Shown: positions 38,316 to 47,960, numbered from the stretch's first letter. The stretch is DNA of 64,000 nucleotides from Flavobacterium sp. HJJ (GCF_015351475.1 NZ_JADKPR010000004.1:164500-228499); one strand, 5' to 3'. The notes: a model not told the origin generated them from the sequence alone. Numbers and translations: made by a program.

Positions 38316-39269
38316 ATGAAAGCAAATATGCTAAGCCGTGTTGCAGACGGAATGTTCTGGCTCAACAGATATATGGAAAGAACTGATGGCATGCTGCTTA
38401 CTCTTAACACAAGTTACATACTGTCATTTGACAAAGAAACCGATGATTGTCAAGGTTACAAACCCCTGTTAAACTATTACACCAATTTAACGTACAATCA
38501 GATAGAAGAAGTACAAAATGATACTGCCTTTATTTTGAAATATATTATTTGTGACAGTCAAAATCATAATTCGGTTAAAAATCTGGTTGTAAAAGCACGT
38601 GAAAATGCAAGAGGATCACAGGATAAAATTACCAAAGAACTTTGGGAGCATATCAATTCGCTCTACCATTATATGAATTCACCCGATCTTCCTAGAAAAC
38701 TGGAAAGCTCCGATGCTTTAAAGGTTGTAAACAAACTCAATAAAGAACTATTGCTTTACAACGGAATTTTCCATGTTACTATGCCTAGAGGGCTTGGTTG
38801 GAGTTTTTCGAATATTGGAAAATTAATTGAACGATGTCTGCAGACGATTTCCATGACGCAGGCCTATTATATTCCTATCAATTACAATCTGGACGGAAAC
38901 GAAGATGTAATGTACTGGAAAAGGCTCTTGCTTTCATTATCTGGCTATGAACTGTATCTGAAGAGCTACAGCAACATTAAACATAACCGAAAAATAGTTG
39001 AACATGTTATTTTTAATTATGATTTTGCACATTCTGTAATTTTTACATTGGACTTGATCAATAAATATTTGGACAGCCTTGTAAAAGACAGCGAAATAAG
39101 TGAAGCCCGAACATTGTACAATCAATTTGGAAGGTTAAAAAGCTACATCGTTTATACGGATTATCATCACATGACCAACAAACAATTAGAAGAGGTTTTA
39201 GAAACTACCAAAACACAGCTCAATCAGTTTTCTGTCGATTTTTCAAAATTATTTTTCTCCTATACTTAA
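38316..39269 (+). CDS. Alpha-E domain-containing protein
   Basis: 317 residues, almost entirely helical. MLSRVADGMFWLNRYMERTDG at the start is the hallmark (RVADGMFWLNRYMER core). The partner family (DUF403) always travels with the circularly permuted ATP-grasp and a transglutaminase-like protease. Predicted role: support for the amide-forming reaction. It is cytoplasmic, with the transglutaminase 6 bases downstream. Confidence 0.92.
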   Translation: MKANMLSRVADGMFWLNRYMERTDGMLLTLNTSYILSFDKETDDCQGYKPLLNYYTNLTYNQIEEVQNDTAFILKYIICDSQNHNSVKNLVVKARENARGSQDKITKELWEHINSLYHYMNSPDLPRKLESSDALKVVNKLNKELLLYNGIFHVTMPRGLGWSFSNIGKLIERCLQTISMTQAYYIPINYNLDGNEDVMYWKRLLLSLSGYELYLKSYSNIKHNRKIVEHVIFNYDFAHSVIFTLDLINKYLDSLVKDSEISEARTLYNQFGRLKSYIVYTDYHHMTNKQLEEVLETTKTQLNQFSVDFSKLFFSYT

Positions 39270-39275
39270 CATTTT

Positions 39276-40217
39276 ATGGCAATATTTAAAATAACACATA
39301 TCACTAAATATCAATACAGCTTGCCTATAAAAGAAAGTATAAACGAAATCCGTTTATTTCCTCATCATTTTAAGGGCCAGGAAGTACTTGACCATCAGCT
39401 CTTGATTTCACATGATCCCGAAATAGCTTATTTTAGAGATTATTACGGCAACCTAGCCGCTAATTTCAATAATCTGGAATCTCATAATGAAATGGCTATC
39501 GAATCCCGAATGACTGTCAAGGTAAGCCATTCGCTCAAAATTCCTGAAATCGATGCCATTACTGTAAAAGATTTAGAAAAAGAAAAAAATAACGACATCA
39601 CCTTATTAAGACTCAGCTATCCCGAAACGATCACAAAACAACAGGATATAGACACTGTTTTGGCAGGTTTTGATCTCGCCAACAGCTCAATTATTACCGT
39701 TGCCCAGTTGTGCAATGAATATATATTTAACCATTTTACCTATACCAAAGGAATCACCAATATAGAAACGACTATAGATGAAATTTTGGAGTTAAAAAAA
39801 GGTGTCTGCCAGGATTTTGCTCACATCTTACTGCAGTTTTTAAGAACTGCCGGAATTCCTTCCCGATATGTAAGCGGTTATGTATGCCCCAACGAAAGCG
39901 GGCTAAGAGGTGAAGGTGCCACACATGCCTGGGTCGAAATTTATTCCCCAATCCAAGGCTGGCTTGGACTGGATCCGACCAATAATATCTGGACAATGGA
40001 CAACCATGTAAAACTATCAGTCGGCAGAAATTTTTATGATTGTACTTTAATCAAAGGGACTTTCAAGGGATTAGCAAGGCAAACGCTGTCCGTTAGTGTT
40101 TCAATAGGATACGAAGACGGGCGTCATTATGAAGAAATGAATGATGTTCAGCTCGAAAAAATCCCTCAGGAAATAAACGAGCAGATAAGTTATATCGAAC
40201 AGCAGCAACAGCAATAA
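39276..40217 (+). CDS. Transglutaminase-like cysteine peptidase family protein
   Basis: 313 residues. An N-terminal beta domain (about 1-115) precedes a transglutaminase-like core. The catalytic triad is visible as Cys in KKGVCQDFAH (about residue 178), His in ATHAWVE (about 213) and Asp in LGLDPTN (about 230). Family members with this partner set are predicted peptidases or amide-transfer enzymes. It ends in a glutamine-rich tail. It starts 6 bases after the alpha-E gene. Confidence 0.92.
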   Translation: MAIFKITHITKYQYSLPIKESINEIRLFPHHFKGQEVLDHQLLISHDPEIAYFRDYYGNLAANFNNLESHNEMAIESRMTVKVSHSLKIPEIDAITVKDLEKEKNNDITLLRLSYPETITKQQDIDTVLAGFDLANSSIITVAQLCNEYIFNHFTYTKGITNIETTIDEILELKKGVCQDFAHILLQFLRTAGIPSRYVSGYVCPNESGLRGEGATHAWVEIYSPIQGWLGLDPTNNIWTMDNHVKLSVGRNFYDCTLIKGTFKGLARQTLSVSVSIGYEDGRHYEEMNDVQLEKIPQEINEQISYIEQQQQQ

Positions 40218-40235
40218 AGAAATTCACAGCTTCGG

Positions 40236-41318
40236 CTAGAAATCAAATTTAAGCTGTACCACAATTGTTTTCTTGATTTCAGTATTCAAATTGCTCAAAG
40301 AAATACCTAACAGCCGTACCGAATCCTTCATTCTTTCCTGATACAATAACTCTTTGACTGTTTCAAAAATCAATGATTTATCAGAAATAAAATAAGGCAT
40401 GGTTTTACTGCGCGTCTGCTGGGTAAAATCGCTGTATTTGATTTTGAGAGTGACTGTTTTTCCTGAAATTTTATGCTTTTTTAAACGGCGTTCCAGTTCA
40501 GATGCTATTTTCTCGAGTTTTTCCACCATAAATATCTCTGAAGAAAGGTTGCTGTCAAAAGTGTATTCGGCCGCAACCGATTTGGCGATACGATTGGATT
40601 TTACTTCACTGTTGTGAATGCCTCTCACTACATTATAATAAAAACTTCCCGATTTGCCAAAGTGCTTTTCTAGAAATTCGATAGGTCTGTTTTTAAGATC
40701 CAAACCGCTAAAAATACCAAGCTGAAACATTTTTTCGGCCGTGACTTTCCCTACTCCATAAAACTTTTGAATAGGCAGCTGTTCCAAGAAAGCAATAACT
40801 TCATCAGGATTAACCGTTTTCTGCCCATTTGGCTTATTATAATCACTTGCTATTTTGGCAACAAATTTATTAACCGAAATCCCAGCCGAAGCTGTTAAGC
40901 CGACTTCCTTAAATATCCGCATCCTAATTTCCTGTGCCAATAATGTAGCACTGGGATTTCCTTTTTTATTTTTGGTTACATCTAAATAAGCTTCATCCAG
41001 AGATAAAGGTTCTATCAAATCTGTATAATCTTGGAAAATCGTATGTATTTTTTTTGAAATTTCTCTGTACCGATCAAAACGGGGTCTTACAAAAATAAGT
41101 TCAGGACAGTTTTTTTTGGCCAAAACACCGCTTATTGCACTCCGAACACCAAACTTCCGAGCTTCATAACTTGCTGCCGAAACTACTCCGCGGTTTTCTT
41201 CACCTCCAACAGCAATAGGCTTTCCACGTAATTCAGGATTATCCATCTGCTCCACCGATGCATAAAACGCATCCATATCGATGTGTATAATCTTTCTATG
41301 TGGAATTGGTTCTGGCAT
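40236..41318 (-). CDS. dinB: DNA polymerase IV (Y family)
   Basis: 360 residues. It performs translesion synthesis. The catalytic acidic residues are in HIDMDAFYASVEQ (Asp14) and SLDEAYLDVT (about 107-116). The little finger domain occupies about 240-350. The C-terminus ends KKTIVVQLKFDF; this is not a typical QLxLF-type clamp-binding motif but is close (QLKFDF). It is convergent with the transglutaminase gene (18 bases apart). No LexA box was recognised. Confidence 0.94.
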   Translation of the reverse strand: MPEPIPHRKIIHIDMDAFYASVEQMDNPELRGKPIAVGGEENRGVVSAASYEARKFGVRSAISGVLAKKNCPELIFVRPRFDRYREISKKIHTIFQDYTDLIEPLSLDEAYLDVTKNKKGNPSATLLAQEIRMRIFKEVGLTASAGISVNKFVAKIASDYNKPNGQKTVNPDEVIAFLEQLPIQKFYGVGKVTAEKMFQLGIFSGLDLKNRPIEFLEKHFGKSGSFYYNVVRGIHNSEVKSNRIAKSVAAEYTFDSNLSSEIFMVEKLEKIASELERRLKKHKISGKTVTLKIKYSDFTQQTRSKTMPYFISDKSLIFETVKELLYQERMKDSVRLLGISLSNLNTEIKKTIVVQLKFDF

Positions 41319-41684
41319 ATCACAAATTTAGAAACGTTTTAAACGAGATAGAATGATAAAACTGTTAAAAAATAAATGAATACCTTTGAGCTTTTACACG
41401 GCATTCGCTTTTAAAAAAGATAAACACGAATTTCACCAATTAACACTAATTCTTATCAAAATTGAAATCAAATTTTACAACTTTTACAGTTTCGAATATT
41501 TTGTGTAATTAAACAGCAATCTTAATTCGTGCAAATTAGTGTAATTCGTGTCAGAAACTTTTAAAAGCGAATGCTCTGGAATTTTTACTAGTCCAGATGC
41601 AAAATTACTTTCGCAATTACCTTTTTATTTTAAAAAAAAAGACATAGTGTACAGCTGGATAAAACTCCTAAAAAAATATTCAAA
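41319..41684. other. Intergenic region with a large word-type inverted repeat
   Basis: A 366-base divergent gap between dinB and the CYTH gene. It contains the inverted repeat at 41401-41574 and no recognised RNA or ORF. Confidence 0.6.
41401..41574. repeat. Word-type inverted repeat (CACGAATT)
   Basis: Outer arms GCATTCGCTTTTAAAA (41401-41416) and TTTTAAAAGCGAATGC (41559-41574) are perfect. Inside, CACGAATTTCACC.. and CACTAATT face AATTAGTGTAATTCGTG. The arms repeat CACGAATT and CACTAATT words. Confidence 0.75.
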
Positions 41685-42161
41685 ATGATAGAAATAGAAA
41701 GAAAATTTTTGGTTACATCAGATGCATTTAAGGCAGAAGCTTTTGCTCAGAACCGAATAAAGCAAGGCTATTTGAGTTCTGTTCCCGAAAGAACTGTTCG
41801 GGTACGTATAAAAGGCAGTAAAGGTTTTTTGACTATAAAAGGAATTTCTAATGAATCTGGCATGTCACGTTTTGAATGGGAAAAAGAGATTCCTGCAGCC
41901 GATGCCGAAAAATTATTGCTATTATGCGAAACAGGCGTAATCGACAAAACCCGATTTGAAGTAAAATCGGGCAGTCATATTATAGAAATTGATGAATTTT
42001 ATGGTGAGAACGAAGGTTTAATTATGGCCGAAATCGAATTAAAGTCAGAAACTGAATCTTTCAAAAAACCAATCTGGCTGGATAAAGAAGTTACCAGTGA
42101 CAAAAGATATTACAATGCTTATTTGAGCAAAAATCCGTTTAAAAGCTGGCTGCATCCTTAG
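41685..42161 (+). CDS. CYTH domain protein (triphosphate tunnel enzyme)
   Basis: 158 residues, starting with the EIERKFLV motif (ExExK at Glu3, Glu5, Lys7). Basic strands VRVRIKGSKGFLTIKG and the acidic IIEIDEFYGENEGLIMAEIELKSE follow, giving the tunnel of basic and acidic residues that bind triphosphate and metal. Such small bacterial CYTH proteins hydrolyse inorganic triphosphate or related compounds; the exact substrate is not predictable. It stands alone, convergent with rlpA. Confidence 0.92.
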   Translation: MIEIERKFLVTSDAFKAEAFAQNRIKQGYLSSVPERTVRVRIKGSKGFLTIKGISNESGMSRFEWEKEIPAADAEKLLLLCETGVIDKTRFEVKSGSHIIEIDEFYGENEGLIMAEIELKSETESFKKPIWLDKEVTSDKRYYNAYLSKNPFKSWLHP

Positions 42162-42193
42162 TAATTAGTTTTTCATAAATCACTAAAAAACTA

Positions 42194-42688
42194 TCATTTT
42201 CGTAACTCTTCAATTTTTACGATTACGGCTCCGCTGCTTTTATTGGATGCAATTTCCATAAAAGCTCTTTTGCTTAAGTCGATTTCTCTTCCTCTTGCAA
42301 AAGGACCTCTGTCAATTACCTCCACAATTACAGATTTACCATTGGCTTCATTGGTAATCCGCAGTTTGGTTCCAAAGGGGAATTTTCGATGTGCAGCTGA
42401 TAACTTTTGGTTATCAAACCGTTTTCCGCTAGCCGTTTTTTTACCATTAAATTTATCATGGTAATAAGAGGCGTGGGCATCTTTTTTAAAAAATACAAAC
42501 TTTCCAGTTTCAACAATTACAGTATCTGGGGCGATAGCAACTGGTTCAATAACTTTTTCTGCAACTTTTACAGTTTTTTTTACAGTGTCTTTATTAATGG
42601 AAAATTTTTTGCTTGTAATAATAGTACTTTGACTGCTTACTACCCAAACATTGGCTAGTAAAAATGAAAGTGTGATTATTTTTTTCAT
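42194..42688 (-). CDS. RlpA-family septal ring lytic transglycosylase-like protein
   Basis: 164 residues with a signal peptide (ends near VSSQS). The double-psi beta-barrel domain (about 72-160) has ASYYHDKFNGKKTASG, AAHRKFPFGTKLRI and VIDRGPFARGREIDLS, whose aspartate is the family catalytic residue. It should cut bare glycan strands at the septum. It has no SPOR domain, unlike E. coli RlpA. Confidence 0.92.
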   Translation of the reverse strand: MKKIITLSFLLANVWVVSSQSTIITSKKFSINKDTVKKTVKVAEKVIEPVAIAPDTVIVETGKFVFFKKDAHASYYHDKFNGKKTASGKRFDNQKLSAAHRKFPFGTKLRITNEANGKSVIVEVIDRGPFARGREIDLSKRAFMEIASNKSSGAVIVKIEELRK

Positions 42689-42769
42689 TTATAGTTTATT
42701 AGGTGAAACTTTGAAAGGCAAAAAAAATATGGGTAAAAAAAAATCCTTTTCAGGATTTTTAAATTTGGT

Positions 42770-43192
42770 TTATAACCACAATGACCAAGGAATCCTGCTT
42801 AAAATAAGCAACAATCCTAAACCATAAAAAATAGAAAAGGTTTTAAATTTTGATTCGCTTGAAGTTAATTTTTTATGTTTTGACCAGCCAATTGTAATTA
42901 GGGCGACTGCAATTAAGTTGATCAGCGGGTGTTCCAAAGAAGTTAAGCGTAAAGCTTTGTCAGACATTTGTCCAAAAGATGCCAATCCCACCGGAGAAAC
43001 AAAATAAAGTATTATACCAGCTAGTAATTGAACATGTATTCCAATTAATCCGAATAAGCCAATTTTTCTGTCTTTTGGGGTAAATTCTTTTTTGGATGAC
43101 ATTCCTATTATAGCATTAACAACTGCAATAACAAGAACTAACAATGCAATATAAGCCCAGCCTGAGTGAAATTTTTGTAAAATCGTGTACAT
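42770..43192 (-). CDS. Four-helix membrane protein, function unknown
   Basis: 140 residues with four predicted transmembrane helices (about 11-30, 43-65, 85-102, 116-135). Histidines near the membrane faces (His9, His53, His87) resemble heme-binding cytochrome b-type subunits, but no established motif is complete. Conserved-looking GWAYIALL and SLEHPLINL. It has its own upstream gap and lies between rlpA and the FAS1 lipoprotein, with no shared function evident. Confidence 0.6.
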   Translation of the reverse strand: MYTILQKFHSGWAYIALLVLVIAVVNAIIGMSSKKEFTPKDRKIGLFGLIGIHVQLLAGIILYFVSPVGLASFGQMSDKALRLTSLEHPLINLIAVALITIGWSKHKKLTSSESKFKTFSIFYGLGLLLILSRIPWSLWL

Positions 43193-43235
43193 AAATGTTA
43201 TTTTAATTTAAACAAATATAGCAAAAAAGACCATA

Positions 43236-43265
43236 AAAAAACCCAGAAATTAATTCTGGGTTTTT
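43236..43265 (-). terminator. Terminator after the FAS1 lipoprotein gene
   Basis: AAAAACCCAGAATT is followed directly by its reverse complement AATTCTGGGTTTTT-like half, giving a tight palindrome ending in T residues on either strand. It closes the TonB receptor-FAS1 operon. Confidence 0.8.
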
Positions 43266-43282
43266 GATAAAAAAATTATTTA

Positions 43283-44314
43283 TTACAATGACTGCAAAAC
43301 TTTGTCGGTTATCTGAATAGAACCGTTTGAACCTTGTATGTTAAGAACTTTTGCATTAGCATTTACTGCCGGTGCAGATTTGTCAACAATTTTCAAAGTT
43401 GATTTAGTTATCACAAATGTATAAGTAGGAAACAATGTTGTAACAGTTATATCTGCAGAAGTTGAAAAAGCCGTTGTAGAAGCAGCAACCCTATTACTTT
43501 TCTCTAAATGATAGTTTAAGATTTTAGTAATGTCAGCATCCGTTTTACCTACTAAATAACCGCCAGTCCCTGATGCTGCAGTAAATGCATCATTATTTGG
43601 AGCAAAAACACTAACTGGAGCCACTCCTGTTGCTGCGTTCAAAGTAGCCAATACACTTGCTTGAGGAGCACTTTTAACTAGTCCTAACAAAGAAGTCAAA
43701 CTTGGGTTTGCAGCAATTTGATTTACAATTGTTGGCAATAACAAAACTGCATCTATAACATGTACCACACCATTACTTGCATCAACATTTTCTTTTATGA
43801 TTTTAGCTCCGCCATTTGCAGAACCTCCATTTATTAAAATATCTGCTGCTGGTTTATTAAAATATATATTCAAGTTAGCACCAGAAGTAGCTGTAGTTGT
43901 AGATTTGTAATATCCAAAAGTTTTATAATACCCAACCTCCAATAAATCAGAAGTTCTAGTTCCAACACCAATAACGTGATTCTGCAATGATAATTTTAAG
44001 TTAGCAATTATAATAGCATCAGCAGAAACAAGGGGATTCAATGAGTTTATAGAAGCACTTGTAATTCCAGCAGCAGTAAACGCAGCATTAGTTGGTGCAA
44101 AAACAGTATATGAACCTGGATTTCCTAAAGTTACATCTAAACCTGTTTTCTTTAATGCATCTACCAAAATACTAAAATTAGGATCTGCTTTTGCTATTTC
44201 AAGTATAGAAGGAAGTTTCACTACATCTTTAGTGTCATCATTAGTACAAGAAAATGTCATTAATACAACCGCTAAAATGGTAACAAAATATAGAATTTGA
44301 TTTTTAATTTTCAT
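43283..44314 (-). CDS. Lipoprotein with two fasciclin (FAS1) domains
   Basis: 343 residues. A lipobox (MTFSC, about residue 23) predicts a lipid-anchored surface protein. Two FAS1 domains: about 35-195 (LPSILEIAKADPNF, YTVFAPTNAAF, VVHVIDAVLL) and about 200-343 (NQIAANPSLTSLL, VSVFAPNNDAF, ITDKVL). FAS1 domains mediate adhesion. It lies 52 bases downstream of an Oar-like TonB receptor, so both likely form one surface system. Confidence 0.93.
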   Translation of the reverse strand: MKIKNQILYFVTILAVVLMTFSCTNDDTKDVVKLPSILEIAKADPNFSILVDALKKTGLDVTLGNPGSYTVFAPTNAAFTAAGITSASINSLNPLVSADAIIIANLKLSLQNHVIGVGTRTSDLLEVGYYKTFGYYKSTTTATSGANLNIYFNKPAADILINGGSANGGAKIIKENVDASNGVVHVIDAVLLLPTIVNQIAANPSLTSLLGLVKSAPQASVLATLNAATGVAPVSVFAPNNDAFTAASGTGGYLVGKTDADITKILNYHLEKSNRVAASTTAFSTSADITVTTLFPTYTFVITKSTLKIVDKSAPAVNANAKVLNIQGSNGSIQITDKVLQSL

Positions 44315-44366
44315 AATTATTTATTTTATGTTTATAAAGTATTCGTCTAGTTTTTAAAAATATTTT

Positions 44367-47300
44367 TTATTTACCGAAAGTATATCTTAATGTAAATTGC
44401 GCCTGCCAAACATCAGATACTGAAGTATTTTTTTGGAACGTATCTCTCGCTAAAAATCTTTTTCCCTCATTATCTGTCTGTAAAGCCATCGTATAGAAAG
44501 GAGTGAAATTATTAGCGACACTTGGAGCTGATGACACCGCCAAAATATTAGTTGCGGTAGCACGTTGAGAAATACCCCAATCTCTATTGACGAAGTTTGT
44601 AAAGTTCAAGATATCCGCTCTAAACTGAAAGCTGTTTTTCTTACCAGCAATAGTCACGTAGAAATCTTGAGTAACTGACAAATCAACTCTGTGTAACATT
44701 GGTAAGATGTTTGAATTTCTCTCCACATACTGCCCTCTTCTTTTAGACAAATAAGGATCCTGATCAATAAATTTATCAAAAGCTTCTTGTTGTTGAGCTT
44801 CTGTGTACAATACTAATGTTGAACCTCCTAAATTTTGAGTAATTGGATTAAACCTAATATCTGTTGCTTTTACTGGAACAAAAAGCAAATCATTTCCAGT
44901 AACTAAATCTCCATTCAAATCACCTCCATACGAATAAGAGAATGGGCTTGCTTGTTCCCCGATATATCCTAAGTTAATAGTTGTTGCTCCTCCATATTTT
45001 TTACCATAATCAATTTTGTATCCAACAATACCAACATATCTGTTTGGTGTATTGTTATTAGAAATGCTTAAATCCTGAACATTATTTCCATAAACTGACT
45101 TCGTTCCTGTCTGCCAAGTACCAGAAGCTGTTGATCCCGGAGAAATCAAATCATAAGCAGCAGAATGCGTATAGGCAAATGACCCCCAAAGTCCATTTTT
45201 AAATGGGTATTCCAATTTAAAGGTAGTAGAATAAAAATAGCCTTGATTAGTATTTGTAAGTACAATTGCATTTGAAACATTGTTGTTTATTCTAGTTCCA
45301 TTATCAGTACCTGCAAATAACGGTCTGTTGTCTGGCCCTGCGATTGATCCTACCGGATTGGCTAAATTGGCATTATAATATCCTACTTCATTAATATTTT
45401 TACTAAATATTCCTTCTACAGTTCCAACAAAACCAAATGGTAATTTTTGATCTACTGCAACAGTAGTTTTCCATACTTGAGGAAATTTATAATCCTTGTC
45501 TGTGAAAGCCAAATCAAAAGTAGAAGGTAAAGTTGGTGTAGCTGGTGTAAAATACTGAGCTGGACTAGTTGTAAAACCATATCCTCCTGCACCTACTGAA
45601 GCATTGCTGGCATCAACAAAACCTGTTAATACTCCATTATTTCCAATAGCATTTGACAAATATACATAAGGAGGTCTTCCTGTAAAGATTCCTGTTCCTC
45701 CTCGTACTTGAGTTTTTGAATCTCCTGCAACATCTAAATTGAAACCAACTCTTGGTTCAAATAAATACTGTGTATCTGGCATTTCACCTGTGTTGAATTT
45801 TTCACCATCTGCAAAAGTCATAGCAGTAACAGCTTTATTTTCAATGGCTGTGTTTTTAAAGAAAACTGTTGTAGCTCTCAAACCAAAAATAATTTTAAAC
45901 TGATCATTTACCTTAAAATCATCTTGTAAGTATAAATCAATTTTATTAGACTCTAGTAATTGCCATGGATCTGCGCCTCCTGATAAAGCAGAATATCTAA
46001 ATTGAGTTCTAACTGGCAAATTATTTTTTGATGGAGCTCCACCCAAAGCTAGAGATTCATTTGCGGCGTTGTAAAATTCGTCTAAAGAGTTAAAAATAAA
46101 TACTCCGTTTGAACCAGAATAAAATAAATTTTCTGATTTAAAATTTTCATAGTTGGCACCAAATAGTAAAGTATGCTTTCCTAAATATTTAGTAACGTTA
46201 TCTGTAAAATGCAAAGTAGAATAATTTAATTTATTTCCTTGCGTAAAAGGATCTAACCCTACTGAGATAAAATTTGTGTTTCCTGCACTATATCCTGTTC
46301 CGGGAGCAGGAATTGCTGCGCCATTTTTAATATCAATAGTTGGAAACAGACCTCCTCCTTGAAGTGATCTGTCTTCTATTTGCTTGTCATAACCCGCAAT
46401 AAAGTTATTACTCCATGTTTCAGACAACTTAGAATCCAATTGCAAAACAATAGATCTAGTGTTATCTTCAATCACATATCCACTATTTTTAAAAGCCATA
46501 GAATTAACATTCCCAGTTCTATTTCCAAAGCCTAAAGAACTTGAATTTGAAACACCTTGATCTGCAGAAGAATCACTATGAACATAACGCACAGAAAGTT
46601 TATGATCATCATTTATATTCCAATCTACTCTTCCTAAGAATTTTTTAGACTCTTTTTTAGAATCAAAATTCTCCCAAGGTCCTGTAGTATAATTGAAGTT
46701 TTTTTGCATGTAATCAGAAAGTACCTGCATTTGATCATATGTTGGTGCAGAAACTTGAGCGCTTCCATTTGGAGAATTAGTAGAAGTCCAATTAGTTGCA
46801 GGACTTGTATTATCAATAGTTTCAAAATTACCAAAAAAGAATAATTTATCTTTAATGATTGGAGCACCAATCCTAGCGCCCCAAATTGTTTCATCAAAAG
46901 TAGCTGGAACAATTCTTACTTCACCAGCCTTTGTTCCTATAAAACTTTTTTTATTACTCCTAGTAGAATTATAAACTGAACCTTCGACTTCGTTTGTTCC
47001 ACTGCGAGTTACTGCGTTGATTCCAGATCCTGTAAAACCAGTTTGACGTACATCAAAAGGAGCAATATTTACTTGTAATTGTTCAATAGCATCTAGAGAA
47101 ATTGCAGTAGAACCCGTTCTACCACCCGCTTGTGCATCACTCCCTAAACCAAAACCATTATTAAAAACAGAACCATCAATTGTAAAGTTGTTTAATCTTG
47201 AATCTTGTCCTCCAAAAGTACCACCGCTTCCTGCATTGGCATTATATTTTGTAATAGCATTTATAGAACGAGCTCCAATAATCGGTACAGCATTAATTTG

Positions 47301-47720
47301 TCTGTTAGAAAACTGTTGGGACGCTCCTGTTTTTCCTTTAGAAAAAGCACCATTAGATTTTGATGATGAAACAACAACTTCTTTTAGTTGACTTGTTTCG
47401 TCTACAAGAACTATGTTTACAGTAACTGTACTTCCTAATGGAGCTGTAATATCAGTAATTTCACTCGGTTTTGAACCTATGAAGGTAAATTTAACAGTGT
47501 ATGGACCTCCAGGACGTATAGCCTGTACTGAGTAACCGCCTGTATAATTTGTAATTGCATTATACTTTGTTCCTGTAGGTAAGTGAATCACTTGCACCGA
47601 CGCTCCCGCTATGTTCTCGCCAGTAACAGACTTCACTGTTCCTGAAATTCCTGAAGTAGTTACCTGAGAATAACCGATAACAGACAGGAAAAAAATAAAA
47701 ATAAAGGTGATTTTTTTCAT
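44367..47720 (-). CDS. Oar-like TonB-dependent receptor
   Basis: 1117 residues with a signal peptide (ends near VIGYSQ). A carboxypeptidase-regulatory-like beta-sandwich (about 22-110) is followed by the plug (about 115-260, with NNFTIDGSVFNNGFG and VNIAPFDVRQTGFTG) and an outer-membrane barrel ending LRYTFGK. This matches the Oar-like group of Bacteroidota receptors, which import or export large or unknown ligands. It is the first gene of an operon with the FAS1 lipoprotein. A TAATTTTG box lies 24 bases upstream of its ATG. Confidence 0.92.
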   Translation of the reverse strand: MKKITFIFIFFLSVIGYSQVTTSGISGTVKSVTGENIAGASVQVIHLPTGTKYNAITNYTGGYSVQAIRPGGPYTVKFTFIGSKPSEITDITAPLGSTVTVNIVLVDETSQLKEVVVSSSKSNGAFSKGKTGASQQFSNRQINAVPIIGARSINAITKYNANAGSGGTFGGQDSRLNNFTIDGSVFNNGFGLGSDAQAGGRTGSTAISLDAIEQLQVNIAPFDVRQTGFTGSGINAVTRSGTNEVEGSVYNSTRSNKKSFIGTKAGEVRIVPATFDETIWGARIGAPIIKDKLFFFGNFETIDNTSPATNWTSTNSPNGSAQVSAPTYDQMQVLSDYMQKNFNYTTGPWENFDSKKESKKFLGRVDWNINDDHKLSVRYVHSDSSADQGVSNSSSLGFGNRTGNVNSMAFKNSGYVIEDNTRSIVLQLDSKLSETWSNNFIAGYDKQIEDRSLQGGGLFPTIDIKNGAAIPAPGTGYSAGNTNFISVGLDPFTQGNKLNYSTLHFTDNVTKYLGKHTLLFGANYENFKSENLFYSGSNGVFIFNSLDEFYNAANESLALGGAPSKNNLPVRTQFRYSALSGGADPWQLLESNKIDLYLQDDFKVNDQFKIIFGLRATTVFFKNTAIENKAVTAMTFADGEKFNTGEMPDTQYLFEPRVGFNLDVAGDSKTQVRGGTGIFTGRPPYVYLSNAIGNNGVLTGFVDASNASVGAGGYGFTTSPAQYFTPATPTLPSTFDLAFTDKDYKFPQVWKTTVAVDQKLPFGFVGTVEGIFSKNINEVGYYNANLANPVGSIAGPDNRPLFAGTDNGTRINNNVSNAIVLTNTNQGYFYSTTFKLEYPFKNGLWGSFAYTHSAAYDLISPGSTASGTWQTGTKSVYGNNVQDLSISNNNTPNRYVGIVGYKIDYGKKYGGATTINLGYIGEQASPFSYSYGGDLNGDLVTGNDLLFVPVKATDIRFNPITQNLGGSTLVLYTEAQQQEAFDKFIDQDPYLSKRRGQYVERNSNILPMLHRVDLSVTQDFYVTIAGKKNSFQFRADILNFTNFVNRDWGISQRATATNILAVSSAPSVANNFTPFYTMALQTDNEGKRFLARDTFQKNTSVSDVWQAQFTLRYTFGK

Positions 47721-47743
47721 ATTATTTTGTTTGTTTAGTTTGG

Positions 47744-47751
47744 CAAAATTA
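47744..47751 (-). promoter_or_regulatory. Candidate -7 box of the Oar-like receptor gene
   Basis: TAATTTTG on the minus strand matches TAnnTTTG. TTG triplets lie 12 and 25 bases upstream, neither in the best range, so the assignment is tentative. Confidence 0.4.
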
Positions 47752-47960
47752 TAACATTTAAAGCAATAAATGTTAACAATACTTTAAGAAATTGCTCATT
47801 TTACTATACATGCATACTAAATAAGCATATCCATATTTATTAATTAATATTTTATTTTTTTACCATAATTTAAGCGTAAATAATAAGAATGTCATAATTA
47901 AAATTTCGTTAATAATCGTTTTGATTTGAATTATTTAAAGATTCACTCTTTTTTTTGCAT

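Noticed and set aside
46634..46912. 92-codon minus-strand ORF rich in leucine
   Set aside because: It lies in another frame inside the Oar-like receptor gene and reflects its codon composition.
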